Assembly: GCA_040391605.1 (NCBI GenBank)
Contig: JBEBXK010000010.1
Location: forward strand, 43,443-107,442
DNA from: Vulgatibacter incomptus_A
GTDB lineage: Bacteria; Myxococcota; Myxococcia; Myxococcales; Vulgatibacteraceae
Direction: 5' to 3'
Length of the DNA: 64,000 bases
The number at the start of each line of letters is the position of its first letter. The stretch's first letter is position 1. The position numbers were made by a program, and so were the translations under genes. This document shows positions 33,409 to 42,853 of this stretch, piece after piece. The notes beneath the pieces were generated by a model. That model was not told the DNA's origin, did no database searches, and was given only the letters and a program-made list of their open reading frames with translations.

Positions 33409-33671
33409 CGGTCGATCCGCTCCTTACCGTGGGGGTCTGGGCCAGGGCCCGTAAAGCGCGCTAAACTACCCAGGGCGGCAACCACCATGCAAGGCGAACC
33501 AGCCAGCCGCCACGATCGTTCCCGCCGCTTCCATGGGATAGACGAGGCGCTCGAGGCAATATTCCACCGCGTCTCGGCCCCTGCGGCCCGGTGGCAGGCA
33601 CCCGCCGGCCTGCCAGGAACGAGAGGCGGTCCGTGACTCGAAGGACGTGGCTACCAGAGGGTGCACGGACG

Positions 33672-36494
33672 TCAGGGGGTTGCGAAGGCCTGGCCGGCGC
33701 GGATGTTGATGGTGACGGGTGAGAGGCCGGGCACGGACTCGATGCGCCCGAGCGGCACGGCGATGTCCACCCCAAGGACCTGGGGGCGGACGCCGAAGAG
33801 GGCGTAGTGGAGGCGCAGCCCGTAGCCGAAGTCGGCGAAGAGGCTGGAGGAGGGACCGGGCTCCACGGCCTGCGGCCGCAATGTGCCGCCCATGGCGGCG
33901 CCGTCGGCGAAGAGCGCGCCGCTCAGCCCCTGGATCCTGGCGAAGCCGAGGTCGAGATCCATGTCGACCACGTAGGGATGCCTCCACTCCAACGACGCGA
34001 TGGCCAGCCGGCGCCCGAGCACCTCCTCGTAGGAGAAGCCCCGCAGGCCCGCGTCGGATCCCCCCAGCGGGATCAGCTTCTGGAAGGGGGCGTCCCCCGT
34101 GATCAACGAGCCCTTGAGACGCAGGGCCAGGGTCTGGGAGTAGCTCAGGGGGAAGAGGCGGACGGCGGCCAGGCTGGCCTGTTCAAAGAAGGCCGACTCC
34201 CCTCCCTTGCTGGCGCCGATGGCGGGGCTGTAGGCGGCGAAGACCGCGGTGCCCCGCATCGGCGACACGGAGTCGAGGCGATCGTCGAAGGTGTAGAAGA
34301 GGGTCGGGCCGATGGCGTATCCCTGCGGGGCCTCGCTCCCGGCGAAGCCGGCGCGGAGCAGGTCGACGAAGAGACCGATGCCGGCGTTATGGGTGTAGCG
34401 GGCAGCGCCGACCAGCTTGCCGAAGCCAAAGGTGAGACTGGTGTTCACCTCGGCTCGGGCCTTCTGGTAGCTGAAGCCCAGCGCGAGGCGCCGCCTCACT
34501 GCGTCCCTGGGCCGGAAGAGGACGAAGACGTCGCCGAAGAAGGCGCGATCCGAGGTGGCGTAGGAGAGCGACAGCCTGGTCAGGAGGGGCTGCAGCCGCG
34601 GCGGCACTCGATCCCCCAGGGCGGCGAGCTCACCTGGCTCCGCCGGGGTCTGGAAGACGCGATCCCGCGGATCGACGCGGACGCTCTCCACCGGCGCGGC
34701 GCTGTCGATCTCGAAGATGTGGCTGGAGACACCGGCTTCGGCGATCCAGACCAGCGGGATCCGGGTCCCCAGGCGATCCCGTGCCTCTGCCTCGATCAGC
34801 TCAGGTGGGGTGTCGCCGATCCGCCAGACCTCGACCAGGCTGCGGTATCCCCTGCCCTTCCGCCTCTCCACGGAGATGATCCGGGTGCGGAGATCTTCTT
34901 CGGGGAAGCGCTCGCTCCAGGCGCGGAAGAAGGGGCCGAGGATCCACCCTGAGTGCTCCTCCGCGAAACTCTGTAAGCTGCAGGGGCCCGCGTCGCTCCA
35001 GGATCGTGGTGGCGGCGGGCATCCCGGATGGGGCGTGAGATAGTCATTGAAGACCAAGGGGAGCTGGAAGGGGCCAAAGCGATCCTGGAGCTTCTCTCGC
35101 AGCAGCTTGCCGCGGGGCGCCTCATCGTTGAAGGTCCACGCCTCGTCCCGCACGTGAATGGGATCGGCCACCGGCTGGAAGTAGACGTGGGCGAAGGCGC
35201 TGTCTGCGGAGCGCAGGAAGTCGTCCACCGAGGGGATGAAGTCGAAGGCCCCCAGGATCCCGGAGGCCCCCTTGGACTGATCCAGGACCTGCTCCGCGAA
35301 GCGATCGGCGAAGATCGAGGCCAGGGCGTCCGCCACCTGGAAGACCATGGCCGGCGTCTCCCGCTGACGCACCAGCGGGAGCAGCCGCCTCATGAAGTAG
35401 GCGCGGGCGATGGCCTTGCCGTGGAAGCGGAGGAGCAGCGGGATCGGCATCACCTTGTAGGCGCGATCGGAGATCGCGACGATCCCCGGGGTCGCCACCG
35501 CGAGCTCACCGCGCATGGGGACCATCACCAGCTCGATGGGGCCGGAGGCCGGGATCACCCCCTGGAGATCCGCCCAGCGATCGAGCTTCTCCATGAGGTC
35601 GACGATCGAGTCTCCCACCCAGCTGCTGGGGAGGGGATCGGGATCGGGGATGGGGCGATCCGGATCCCCCGGAGACGGGGCGCGCTCCATGGGCCAGAAC
35701 GCGCCGTGCCGGGTCATCACCGGACGCAGGCCCTCGGGGCGGACCACCAGATCCACCCACTCCCGATCCTGCAGGAAGACCCATCCCGCCGAGTCCGCGA
35801 GCTCGCCACCGATCAGGGCGATCGTCCCGTCGGGGAGGCCGAGGCGGACGCTCCAATCGGCGGCGCGGGGCCGGCGGTCCAGGGTGGCCATGGTCTCGGG
35901 ATCGCCTGCGATCAGGTAGGGATACCAGCCCCCCAGGGCGGTGAGGATGCCGTGGGCTTCGGAGAGCGGCCCGAGCCGATGGGGTATCCGCGTCTCGAAG
36001 GCGATCGACACCTCGACCTCATCGCCGGGGCCGAGGAGTTGGGCCAGCGGCAGCCTCCAGGCGGTGCCCGCAGGAGCGTGGGAGACCGGGACGGGCGAGG
36101 CGGTGGCGGGGCTGCCGTCGACGGCGAGCTGCCGCAGGCGCATGCCGCCCAGGCCCGGCCCGAAGGGTTGGTAGAAGTCCCGGTTGGCGGGCTTCACCCC
36201 GGCGACGGCTTGGGCGAAGGTGTTGGGGTAGAGCCAGATCGAGAGCTGATCGACCGGATGCTCGAAGTCGTTGACGAAACGGATCCGGATCCTGCCCTCG
36301 ATCGTCTCCAGCTCGTCGCTCACCCGGGCCTCGATCCGGTAGGCGCTGCGGGGAAGATCGAGACTCGGGCCCGAAGGCACCGCGCCGGCTGCATGGGCGG
36401 CGGCGAGGGCGGTCAGGAGTACTGAGAGTTTGTGAAGGAATCCACAAACAGCGCTAGGAAGAGTCCTGCGCGCGCGACGCGTTGGAGAGATCAC
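33672..36494 (-). CDS. M1-peptidase-like domain (no zinc site) fused to Omp85-type surface-antigen barrel
   Basis: GTG 36494 gives 940 residues with a signal peptide (LHKLSVLLTALAAAHAAGA). The N-terminal ~600 residues resemble an M1 aminopeptidase: YRIEARVSDELETIEGRIRI, QLSIWLYPNTFAQAV, ALGGWYPYLIAG, then TPGIVAISDRAYKV. The HEXXH site appears as FHGKAIARAYF, so the zinc ligands are lost. The C-terminal ~330 residues form a surface-antigen/Omp85-like barrel: LIPLGGSDAGLRGFSYEEVL (LRGF matching the VRGY/F motif), LAIASLEWRHPYVV, SLFADFGYGLRLHYAL, and a terminal VTINIRAGQAF. It is probably an outer-membrane protein presenting the M1-like domain. It lies 26 bp after the cyclic-nucleotide-binding gene. 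Confidence 0.85.
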   Translation of the reverse strand: MISPTRRARRTLPSAVCGFLHKLSVLLTALAAAHAAGAVPSGPSLDLPRSAYRIEARVSDELETIEGRIRIRFVNDFEHPVDQLSIWLYPNTFAQAVAGVKPANRDFYQPFGPGLGGMRLRQLAVDGSPATASPVPVSHAPAGTAWRLPLAQLLGPGDEVEVSIAFETRIPHRLGPLSEAHGILTALGGWYPYLIAGDPETMATLDRRPRAADWSVRLGLPDGTIALIGGELADSAGWVFLQDREWVDLVVRPEGLRPVMTRHGAFWPMERAPSPGDPDRPIPDPDPLPSSWVGDSIVDLMEKLDRWADLQGVIPASGPIELVMVPMRGELAVATPGIVAISDRAYKVMPIPLLLRFHGKAIARAYFMRRLLPLVRQRETPAMVFQVADALASIFADRFAEQVLDQSKGASGILGAFDFIPSVDDFLRSADSAFAHVYFQPVADPIHVRDEAWTFNDEAPRGKLLREKLQDRFGPFQLPLVFNDYLTPHPGCPPPPRSWSDAGPCSLQSFAEEHSGWILGPFFRAWSERFPEEDLRTRIISVERRKGRGYRSLVEVWRIGDTPPELIEAEARDRLGTRIPLVWIAEAGVSSHIFEIDSAAPVESVRVDPRDRVFQTPAEPGELAALGDRVPPRLQPLLTRLSLSYATSDRAFFGDVFVLFRPRDAVRRRLALGFSYQKARAEVNTSLTFGFGKLVGAARYTHNAGIGLFVDLLRAGFAGSEAPQGYAIGPTLFYTFDDRLDSVSPMRGTAVFAAYSPAIGASKGGESAFFEQASLAAVRLFPLSYSQTLALRLKGSLITGDAPFQKLIPLGGSDAGLRGFSYEEVLGRRLAIASLEWRHPYVVDMDLDLGFARIQGLSGALFADGAAMGGTLRPQAVEPGPSSSLFADFGYGLRLHYALFGVRPQVLGVDIAVPLGRIESVPGLSPVTINIRAGQAFATP

Positions 36495-36520
36495 CTCCGC
36501 CTCGAGCGGGGGCGGTCTTC

Positions 36521-36997
36521 TTATCGGCTCAGGGCGGCGGCCGGCAGCAGGAGCGAGCGGAGGAGATCGCGGTTGTCCCCCAGCTTCCGCCCGAAGGAGG
36601 CGGAGATGGCGAGGATCAGCTTCAGGCACGCCTGCGGCTTCTGGGCTTGGAGTCGGAGGAAGTCCTTCTGGCGGATCTCCAGCACCCGGACCTCGGTCTC
36701 GGCGACGGCGGAGACCACCCGTGCGCCACCCGGGGTGAGCAACGAGAGCTCCCCGAAGGAGTCTCCCTCGGCGAGCTGTCCCAGCGTGCGATCCTTGCCT
36801 GCGCCATCACGCAAACAGATGCGCACATATCCCTCGGCGAGCACGTAGAGGGCGTCGCCGATCATGTTCTCGACGAAGATCGAAGCCCCTTGGGGTACGA
36901 CCCGCTCGGTGGCGATCGCGGCCATGATCTCGAGACCGGTCGGCGAGAAATCCTTGAAGAGCTCGCAGCGGGCGAGATGGTCGACGGTTCGGGACAC
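36521..36997 (-). CDS. cyclic-nucleotide-binding-domain protein without DNA-binding domain
   Basis: From GTG 36997 the product is 158 residues, almost all a Crp-type effector domain: LARCELFKDFSPTGLEIMAA, VVPQGASIFVENMIGDALYV, LAEGYVRICLRDG, and the phosphate-binding-cassette-like LAEGDSFGELSLLTPGGARV. There is no HTH at the C-terminus, which ends in a helix (FGRKLGDNRDLLRSLLLPAA). It may sense a cyclic nucleotide or act as a scaffold. GTGs at 37015 and 37039 are alternative starts; a perfect 14-bp palindrome (37016-37029) lies just upstream of 37015. Between the phasin-like and M1/Omp85 genes it looks operonic. Confidence 0.82.
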   Translation of the reverse strand: MSRTVDHLARCELFKDFSPTGLEIMAAIATERVVPQGASIFVENMIGDALYVLAEGYVRICLRDGAGKDRTLGQLAEGDSFGELSLLTPGGARVVSAVAETEVRVLEIRQKDFLRLQAQKPQACLKLILAISASFGRKLGDNRDLLRSLLLPAAALSR

Positions 36998-37066
36998 GAT
37001 CCCCAGAGCTAGCACGGGCCCCGGGGCCCGGCAAATCACATGGCATGGGACGGTGGAGGAGGAGGA

Positions 37067-37507
37067 TCAGCTACGGCTGCGCGGCTTGGCCGGGGCCTTC
37101 TTCGTCGCGCGCCTGGCGGCGGTCTTTCGCTTGACTGTGACTTTGCTCTTCACTTCTGGTTCCAGGGCGGAGCCCACCTCGCCCCGCGGCTTGATCGCCA
37201 CCTCGGCCTTGACCTCGAAGGTCACCTGGGTGAGGAGATCGAGGAGATCCTCACGGACCTTGGAGCCCTCGAGGAAGGTCCGCACCTCCGCCCCCACCAT
37301 CCGCACCAGCTCGCTCTTGGTGCGATCGGCCTGGGCCAGCGCGCCGGCCAGGGCCTCCTTTGGCAGCTTGAGTTCCTTCACCAGGGAGCGGACGCCCTCC
37401 TCGGTCATGAAGAGCGCGCCCACCCCGGAGAGGAAGACCTTGCGGAGTAGATCCTTGGCTCGAAAGCCCTCGCGCTCCGAAGGGTCGGAAGAGGCGGAGT
37501 CGATCAT
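37067..37507 (-). CDS. phasin-like protein with basic histone-like tail
   Basis: The ATG at 37507 (AAAGG upstream) gives 146 residues. The helical core LLRKVFLSGVGALFMTEEGV, RSLVKELKLPKEALAGALAQ and ELVRMVGAEVRTFLEG resembles polyhydroxyalkanoate granule-associated phasin-type proteins. The C-terminus is a Lys/Arg/Ala-rich tail (KVTVKRKTAARRATKKAPAK), as in proteins that link granules to the nucleoid (PhaM/PhaF-like) or bind DNA. The granule role is inferred; no PHA synthase gene is in the window. Confidence 0.7.
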   Translation of the reverse strand: MIDSASSDPSEREGFRAKDLLRKVFLSGVGALFMTEEGVRSLVKELKLPKEALAGALAQADRTKSELVRMVGAEVRTFLEGSKVREDLLDLLTQVTFEVKAEVAIKPRGEVGSALEPEVKSKVTVKRKTAARRATKKAPAKPRSRS

Positions 37508-37677
37508 GGCGTTGCCTTTCTGCGGTTCACGTCGCCCCCTGGGGCTCCCCACACTCGCGGAGGATACGCCCTTTCGGCGGCGTGGGCCCGCGGGCTTGCT
37601 TCAGCTGGCCAGGCACGAGATCGAGCGAGGACGGCGCTGGGCCACGTGGATCAACCCGCCAGCTCCTGGCACGCACT

Positions 37678-38763
37678 TCAAGAGAGGTTGAAGACCGGCA
37701 GTTTGACCTGATGGGCCTGGACCGAGACGCGGCCGGCGATGTTGCGGGCCATCGCCCGGAAGGCCTCCGCCTGCTTGGAGTCGGGGTGCTCCACGGTGAC
37801 GGGGACGCCCTTGTCGCCGCCGGCGCGGATCGCGAGGTCCAGCGGGATCTCGCCGAGGAGGGGAATCTTCATGGCCTCGGCCGCCCGTCGGCCGCCACCT
37901 GCGTCGAAGATCGCCGTGCTCTCGCTGCAATGCGGGCAGACGAATTGGCTCATATTCTCGACGATCCCCAGGATCGGCACCGAGACCCGATCGAACATGG
38001 CCTTGGCCTTGACCACGTCGGCGAGGGCGACGTCCTGTGGCGTGGAGACCAGGACGACCCCGGCGGCGTTGACCAGCTGGGTGAGGGAGAGGGGCACGTC
38101 GCCAGTGCCCGGCGGGAGATCGAGGACGAGGTAGTCGAGCTCACCCCAATTCACGTCGCGCAGGAGTTGGGTGATGGCGCTGTGGAGCATGGGCCCCCGC
38201 CAGACCATGGCCTGATTGGCATCCACCAGGAAGCCGATGGACATCACCTTGAGGCCGTGGGCGTCGATGGGCTCGAGGCTCTTGCCGTCCTTGCTGGTGG
38301 GCTTGCCACCTTCGAGGCCGGTCATGATGGGCACGGAGGGGCCGTAGAAGTCGGCGTCCAGCAGGCCCACCGTGGCGCCGTCGAGCTGCAGCGCGGCGGC
38401 GAGGTTCAAGGCCACGGTGCTCTTGCCCACCCCGCCCTTGCCGGCGCCGACCAGGATCACGTTCTTCACGCCGGGGATGAAGCTGCCCTTGCTCTGCTGG
38501 GCGCCACGGCGCACCTGCGCGCCCCACTCGACCTCCACCTCCGTCACCGAGGGCAGCGCCCGGAGCGCCGCCTCGACGTCGCCCTGGATCTTGCCCTTCA
38601 TCGGGCAGGCAGGGGTGGTGAGATCGATCCGGAGCTTGATCGCGCCGCCAGGGAGCAGGCGGACGTCCTGGACCATATTGAGGGAGACCAGATCCTTATG
38701 CAGCTCCGGATCGTTCACCTTGGAGAGCGCTGCCATCACCTCGCGCTCGGTAAGCTGGCTCAT
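37678..38763 (-). CDS. Mrp/ApbC-type iron-sulfur carrier ATPase
   Basis: This 361-residue protein has an N-terminal MIP18/DUF59 domain (MAALSKVNDPELHKDLVSLN, LRIDLTTPACPMKGKI) and a ParA-like P-loop ATPase with a deviant Walker A GAGKGGVGKST, DADFYGPSVP, DLPPGTGDVPLSL, and the CPHC motif (FVCPHCSESTA) that binds a bridging [4Fe-4S] cluster in dimers. It delivers Fe-S clusters to apo-proteins. ATG 38763 has AGGAG 6 bp upstream and starts MSQLTEREVM; longer frames lack support. It follows sppA after 37 bp. Confidence 0.93.
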   Translation of the reverse strand: MSQLTEREVMAALSKVNDPELHKDLVSLNMVQDVRLLPGGAIKLRIDLTTPACPMKGKIQGDVEAALRALPSVTEVEVEWGAQVRRGAQQSKGSFIPGVKNVILVGAGKGGVGKSTVALNLAAALQLDGATVGLLDADFYGPSVPIMTGLEGGKPTSKDGKSLEPIDAHGLKVMSIGFLVDANQAMVWRGPMLHSAITQLLRDVNWGELDYLVLDLPPGTGDVPLSLTQLVNAAGVVLVSTPQDVALADVVKAKAMFDRVSVPILGIVENMSQFVCPHCSESTAIFDAGGGRRAAEAMKIPLLGEIPLDLAIRAGGDKGVPVTVEHPDSKQAEAFRAMARNIAGRVSVQAHQVKLPVFNLS

Positions 38764-38800
38764 CTTCGCTCCTGGCTCCCGCTCGGGGAGCGTCGAAGGA

Positions 38801-40627
38801 CTATGGTTGCGGGCCCGGCCATATATCGTCCAAACCCTCGGCCCGCATCCGGAAATCCATGGCGTTGGATCGCAGCTCGCCAAGGAGGGCGCGGATGCCG
38901 TTCACCGTCTGCGCGAGAGCGAGGAGCGACGCAAGCCCGTCGCCTGCTCCCAACTTGTCCTCCACCCGGACCTCCACCCGCGCGGGCTGGAGCTTCGCCT
39001 GGGTGCAGACCCAAGCCAGCGCTACACGGAAGTCGCCGATCTCGTCCACGATGGCGGGGGGCGCCTGGCCGGCGACGAAGACCCGCCCCTCCCCGTGGCC
39101 TCGGATCTCCTCGGTGGTCCGCCCCCTCCCCTCCGCGACCCTGGCGACGAACTCCTCGTAGACCGCGGCGATCTCCGCCTGCATCACCTCCCGCTCGCGA
39201 TCGCTCAGGGCGTGGGCGGGCTCGAGAAGGCCGGCGTTGGCGCCGCGCAGTACGACCTCCTGGTGGATCCCCAGGCGCTCGAAGAGGGCGCGGGTGTCGA
39301 AGCGGCCGGAGAAGACGCCGATGGAGCCCAGGAGGGCTCCTGGGGTGGCCACGATCCTCGAGGCGCCCGCTGCGGCGAAGTAGCCGCCGCTCGCCGCCAC
39401 CGACTCGACGTAGGCGACGGTCGGCTTCTCCTCGGCGCAGCGTCGCACGGCGCGCCACATCAGCTCCGAGGCAGGCGCCGCGCCTCCGCGAGAGTCGATG
39501 GACACAATCACGCCCTTGATCCGCGGATCCTTGCGGACCCGGGCCAGGGCCTCCGCCACGGTCCGCTCCCCCGCCATCGCCGACATGCCTGGGAGGCGGA
39601 GGCTCCGCCCCGGCTTGATCAGCCCGTCGATGGGCACCACCGCGATGATCTGGCGCGGCAGCAGCCGGGGCCACCTCATCCGCCACCGCCTGCTGGCGTG
39701 GAGGCGCGCGAGGGAAGGGAGAGCTTCGTGGCCCTTGGGGTCCCGCGCCTCTCCGGAGTTCCCAGCTCGCCCTCCATGCGATGGCCCACCGATCGCTGCG
39801 GGCATCGGCTCGGCCTTCGCCACGCGCGGAGATCCGGATTTCGCTTCGGATGGCGCGCCATCACGGAGAAAAGAGGCGAGATCGTCGGGGTAGACCAGGG
39901 CGTCCACCAGCCCGGCATCCAACGCGCGGCGGGACGTATAGGGCCCCCTGTCGATGACGGCCTTCGCCCACTCGCGATCGCCGCCGCGCCGGCTGGCGAC
40001 CCCGGCGAGCAGCCGCTCCTGCCGGTGGTCCAGGACCTCCTCGACGAAGGCGCGATGCTCCGGGGAGATGTCGGGGCGGGTGAAGCGCTCCGGCGCGGTC
40101 TTCCACCTGCCGATGCGGACGAACTCCCCGACCACCCCCACCTTGTCGAGGCCGCCGCGCCAGGAGGTCATCGACGCCGCGTGCCCCACCAGGAGGACCA
40201 TGCCGCCCGGCGCGAGGAGGATCCGATCCACCGACGGCGCCAGATCGAAGTCCCTGGCGGTGGCCTGCTTCCAATAGAGGACCACCTCCTTGCCCGATCG
40301 GCGGAAGCGCTCCAACGCCTGGCCCACCGCCGCGAGGCGCGAAGGATCCGCGTGGAGATCCTCGGTGTGGACCACGATCCCTCGGAGACCGGGCTCCCCC
40401 GCCGCAGCCTCCAGCCGCTCCTCGATCGCCTGGATCGAGGGGCCCGGCCGCTTGCCCACCTTCCATCGCTGACGCCGCGGCGTCCGCCAAGGGAGCGTTC
40501 CGTGGGCCTTCAGCGAGGCCCACGGGCGTACCTTGCGCCGAAACGGGAGCAGGAGGATGAAGCGGACCACCGCGAAGAGGAATCGGAGCGGTGCCACGAT
40601 CAGGGCCGCGAGGAATCGAGGGATCAT
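38801..40627 (-). CDS. sppA: signal peptide peptidase SppA, long form
   Basis: The 608-residue protein has an N-terminal membrane anchor (LAALIVAPLRFLFAVVRFIL) and two crotonase-like halves, as in the ~67-kDa SppA of E. coli. The general-base Lys is in RIGRWKTAPERFTRP of the first half, and the nucleophile Ser in YVESVAASGGYFAA of the second, with IKGVIVSIDSRGGAA before it. SppA degrades signal peptides left in the inner membrane. A Ser/Gly/Ala-rich linker of roughly 70 residues joins the halves, longer than usual. It lies 39 bp after glpX. Confidence 0.9.
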   Translation of the reverse strand: MIPRFLAALIVAPLRFLFAVVRFILLLPFRRKVRPWASLKAHGTLPWRTPRRQRWKVGKRPGPSIQAIEERLEAAAGEPGLRGIVVHTEDLHADPSRLAAVGQALERFRRSGKEVVLYWKQATARDFDLAPSVDRILLAPGGMVLLVGHAASMTSWRGGLDKVGVVGEFVRIGRWKTAPERFTRPDISPEHRAFVEEVLDHRQERLLAGVASRRGGDREWAKAVIDRGPYTSRRALDAGLVDALVYPDDLASFLRDGAPSEAKSGSPRVAKAEPMPAAIGGPSHGGRAGNSGEARDPKGHEALPSLARLHASRRWRMRWPRLLPRQIIAVVPIDGLIKPGRSLRLPGMSAMAGERTVAEALARVRKDPRIKGVIVSIDSRGGAAPASELMWRAVRRCAEEKPTVAYVESVAASGGYFAAAGASRIVATPGALLGSIGVFSGRFDTRALFERLGIHQEVVLRGANAGLLEPAHALSDREREVMQAEIAAVYEEFVARVAEGRGRTTEEIRGHGEGRVFVAGQAPPAIVDEIGDFRVALAWVCTQAKLQPARVEVRVEDKLGAGDGLASLLALAQTVNGIRALLGELRSNAMDFRMRAEGLDDIWPGPQP

Positions 40628-40666
40628 CCCACGATCAGTAGGCCTCCTGCCGCTCCCCGTCCATCG

Positions 40667-41632
40667 CTACCAGCCGTAGTTGGGCTTTCGATCGAAGTGG
40701 TGCATCGACTCGACGTAGCGGATGGTGCCGGTGGCCGAGCGCATCACCACCGAGTGGGTCGCGGCCCCGCCGCCAAAGAAGCGGACACCCTTGAGGAAGT
40801 CGCCGGTCGTGACGCCGGTGGCAGCGAACATCACGTCGCCGGCGGCCAGCTCGTGGAGGCCGAAGACCTTGTCGGGATCCTCGATCCCCATCTCCTTGGC
40901 TCGGCGGATCTCGTCGTCGTTGCGGAAGGCCAGCCTGCCCTGGAGCTCGCCCCCGACGCAGCGGATCGCCGCGGCGGCGAGCACACCTTCGGGGGCGCCG
41001 CCGGAGCCGATGAGCACGTCCACGCCCGTCTCCTCGAAGCAGGTGGCCACCGCGGCGGCCACGTCGCCGTCGCCGATGAGCTTGATCCGGGCACCCGCTT
41101 CACGGACCTCGCGGATCAGCTTCTCATGACGGGGGCGGTCGAGAATACAAACCGTGAGGTCCTCCACGTACCGACCCATGGCGTCGGCGACCCGCCGCAG
41201 GTTCTCGGTGGCGCTCAAGCGCAGATCGATGGCGCCCTTTGCCTTGGGGCCTACGGCGATCTTGTCCATATAGGTGTCGGGGGCGTGGAGGAAGTGGCCC
41301 TTCTCGGCGAAGGCGATCACCGAGATCGCGTTGCCGCGGCCGGTGGCGCAGATGGTGGTGCCTTCGAGGGGATCCAGGGCGATGTCCACCTCGGGAGCGT
41401 CCTCGCCGCCGGAGCCGACCTTCTCGCCGATGTAGAGCATCGGCGCCTCGTCGCGCTCCCCCTCGCCGATGACCACCGTGCCGCGGATGCGCAGGGTGTC
41501 GAAGGCCTTGCGCATGGAGTCGACCGCGGCCTGATCACACGCCTTCTCGTCGCCGCGGCCCATATGCCTGGCGCTGGCGAGCGCAGCGGCCTCCGTGACA
41601 CGAATCACCTCGAGCGCCAGATTCCGATCCAT
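40667..41632 (-). CDS. glpX: class II fructose-1,6-bisphosphatase
   Basis: The 321-residue enzyme shows the GlpX signatures VVIGEGERDEAPMLYIGEKV, ALDPLEGTTICATG (metal and phosphate binding), ARIKLIGDGDVAAAVA, IGSGGAPEGVLAAAAIRCVG and LQGRLAFRND. It hydrolyses fructose-1,6-bisphosphate to fructose-6-phosphate in gluconeogenesis. No class I enzyme is in the window. It is transcribed with sppA and mrp on the minus strand. The pyruvate kinase and TCA genes elsewhere in the window are consistent with a central-metabolism neighbourhood, although not adjacent. Confidence 0.96.
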   Translation of the reverse strand: MDRNLALEVIRVTEAAALASARHMGRGDEKACDQAAVDSMRKAFDTLRIRGTVVIGEGERDEAPMLYIGEKVGSGGEDAPEVDIALDPLEGTTICATGRGNAISVIAFAEKGHFLHAPDTYMDKIAVGPKAKGAIDLRLSATENLRRVADAMGRYVEDLTVCILDRPRHEKLIREVREAGARIKLIGDGDVAAAVATCFEETGVDVLIGSGGAPEGVLAAAAIRCVGGELQGRLAFRNDDEIRRAKEMGIEDPDKVFGLHELAAGDVMFAATGVTTGDFLKGVRFFGGGAATHSVVMRSATGTIRYVESMHHFDRKPNYGW

Positions 41633-41769
41633 CTCTCGTTCCTCTTTTCGGGCCTGGCCCCGGCGGAGTCCGGGGCGGCGTCGTACAGCGTTATGCGGCC
41701 CCTATACCATGCCCGCGCCTCGCGGCCAGGGGCAGCGGCTCCCATGTGCAGGAGCGAACATGCTGCCAA

Positions 41770-42210
41770 TCAGGTCCGGGTGGGATCGTCTGCGTCCGGC
41801 GTGGAAGCCTGACGAACGCCGCCCAGCAGCGAGACGAGTTCCTCGGGAAAGCGCCTGGGGCGATGGTCGCGATCGATGCAGGCATGGGCGGTGAATCCCT
41901 CGACCAGCAGCCTTTCGTCCTCGACGCGGATCACCCGATACTCGAAGCGAAGGCTGGCTCGGCGCAGCGTGGCGATCCACGCCTCGATCCGGATCCGATC
42001 GTCGTAGCGGGCCGGATGCCGATAGACCACGTTCGCCTCCACCACCGGAAGGAGGATCCCGAGGCTCGTCTCCAGATCGCGATAGCGAGCGCCCTTCTCC
42101 CGAAGGAATTCGTTCCGAGCCGCCTCGAAGTAGCGGAGGTAGTTGGCGTAATAGACGACGCCCATCTGATCGGTGTCGCCATAGATGACTCGTAGTTCAG
42201 TCGAAACCAC
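41770..42210 (-). CDS. YbgC-like acyl-CoA thioesterase
   Basis: The 146-residue hot-dog-fold protein has the 4-hydroxybenzoyl-CoA thioesterase motif VIYGDTDQMGVVYYANYLRY, with the catalytic Asp in GDTDQMG, then FLREKGARYRDLE and the strand LRRASLRFEYRVI. YbgC-type enzymes hydrolyse short-chain acyl-CoA and are often linked to the Tol-Pal system, but no tol genes are nearby. GTG 42210 has GGAGGT about 6 bp upstream. It lies 43 bp after the lipoprotein gene. Confidence 0.9.
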   Translation of the reverse strand: MVSTELRVIYGDTDQMGVVYYANYLRYFEAARNEFLREKGARYRDLETSLGILLPVVEANVVYRHPARYDDRIRIEAWIATLRRASLRFEYRVIRVEDERLLVEGFTAHACIDRDHRPRRFPEELVSLLGGVRQASTPDADDPTRT

Positions 42211-42253
42211 GCGGGGACCTCCGCTGTCGAGACGGTCGTGCTGGGGATTCAGG

Positions 42254-42853
42254 CTATCGAGAGGAGGCGGTGTCGTGGAGGCTGAACTCGCCGAGCTCGA
42301 TGGTGGGCTGTCCGACTCGCTGCTTGCCGTCGACGACTGCGGTGGTCTCGATGCGGAGGAGGCCTACGCCTCGGGCGTAGGCCCACTCGCGTTCGAGCTC
42401 TGTGCGGGGGTCGACGCGGGTCTTGGCGCGGATCAGCAGGACGCCTTGGAAGCGCCCGGCGGGGACCTCGATCACGGCGTCGGTGGTGAGGATCTCGTAG
42501 CGCTCCACCGCGCCGCCCGGCACGCGGCTCTCCCATCGATGGCCGGCCTGCAGGGGGAGGTGGATCAGGTAGCGAGCTTCGTCCCGCAGCCCCTCCACGT
42601 CGAAGCGCAGCCTGCCGCCGCGGTTGTCTTCGTAGAAGCCGCCTTCCCGCTTCTCGATGCGGATGTCGTTCCGCTCCTGGCGATCGCCGACCTGGGTGAG
42701 GTAGGTCCAGCGGTTGCCAACGGCGAGGGGGAAATAGGACGTCGCGGTTTCCGCGATCAGGCCCGGTGAGCTGGCGACGCCGACGCCGCCAGGGCTCGCG
42801 CAGCCTGTGATGACGAGGGCGGCGATGGCGGTGAGGAGGGCTGGGCTTCTCAT
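42254..42853 (-). CDS. lipoprotein of the YFPL-type beta domain
   Basis: The ATG at 42853 (GGAG upstream) gives 199 residues with lipobox ITGC in LLTAIAALVITGCASPGG. The mature part begins SYFPLAVGNRWTYLTQVGDR and includes HLPLQAGHRWESRVPGGAVE and VIEVPAGRFQGVLLIRAKTR, a pattern of extracytoplasmic beta-sandwich lipoproteins (FPL..G..W.Y; V.VPAG.F) of unknown function. It is probably anchored in a membrane facing the periplasm. Confidence 0.8.
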   Translation of the reverse strand: MRSPALLTAIAALVITGCASPGGVGVASSPGLIAETATSYFPLAVGNRWTYLTQVGDRQERNDIRIEKREGGFYEDNRGGRLRFDVEGLRDEARYLIHLPLQAGHRWESRVPGGAVERYEILTTDAVIEVPAGRFQGVLLIRAKTRVDPRTELEREWAYARGVGLLRIETTAVVDGKQRVGQPTIELGEFSLHDTASSR

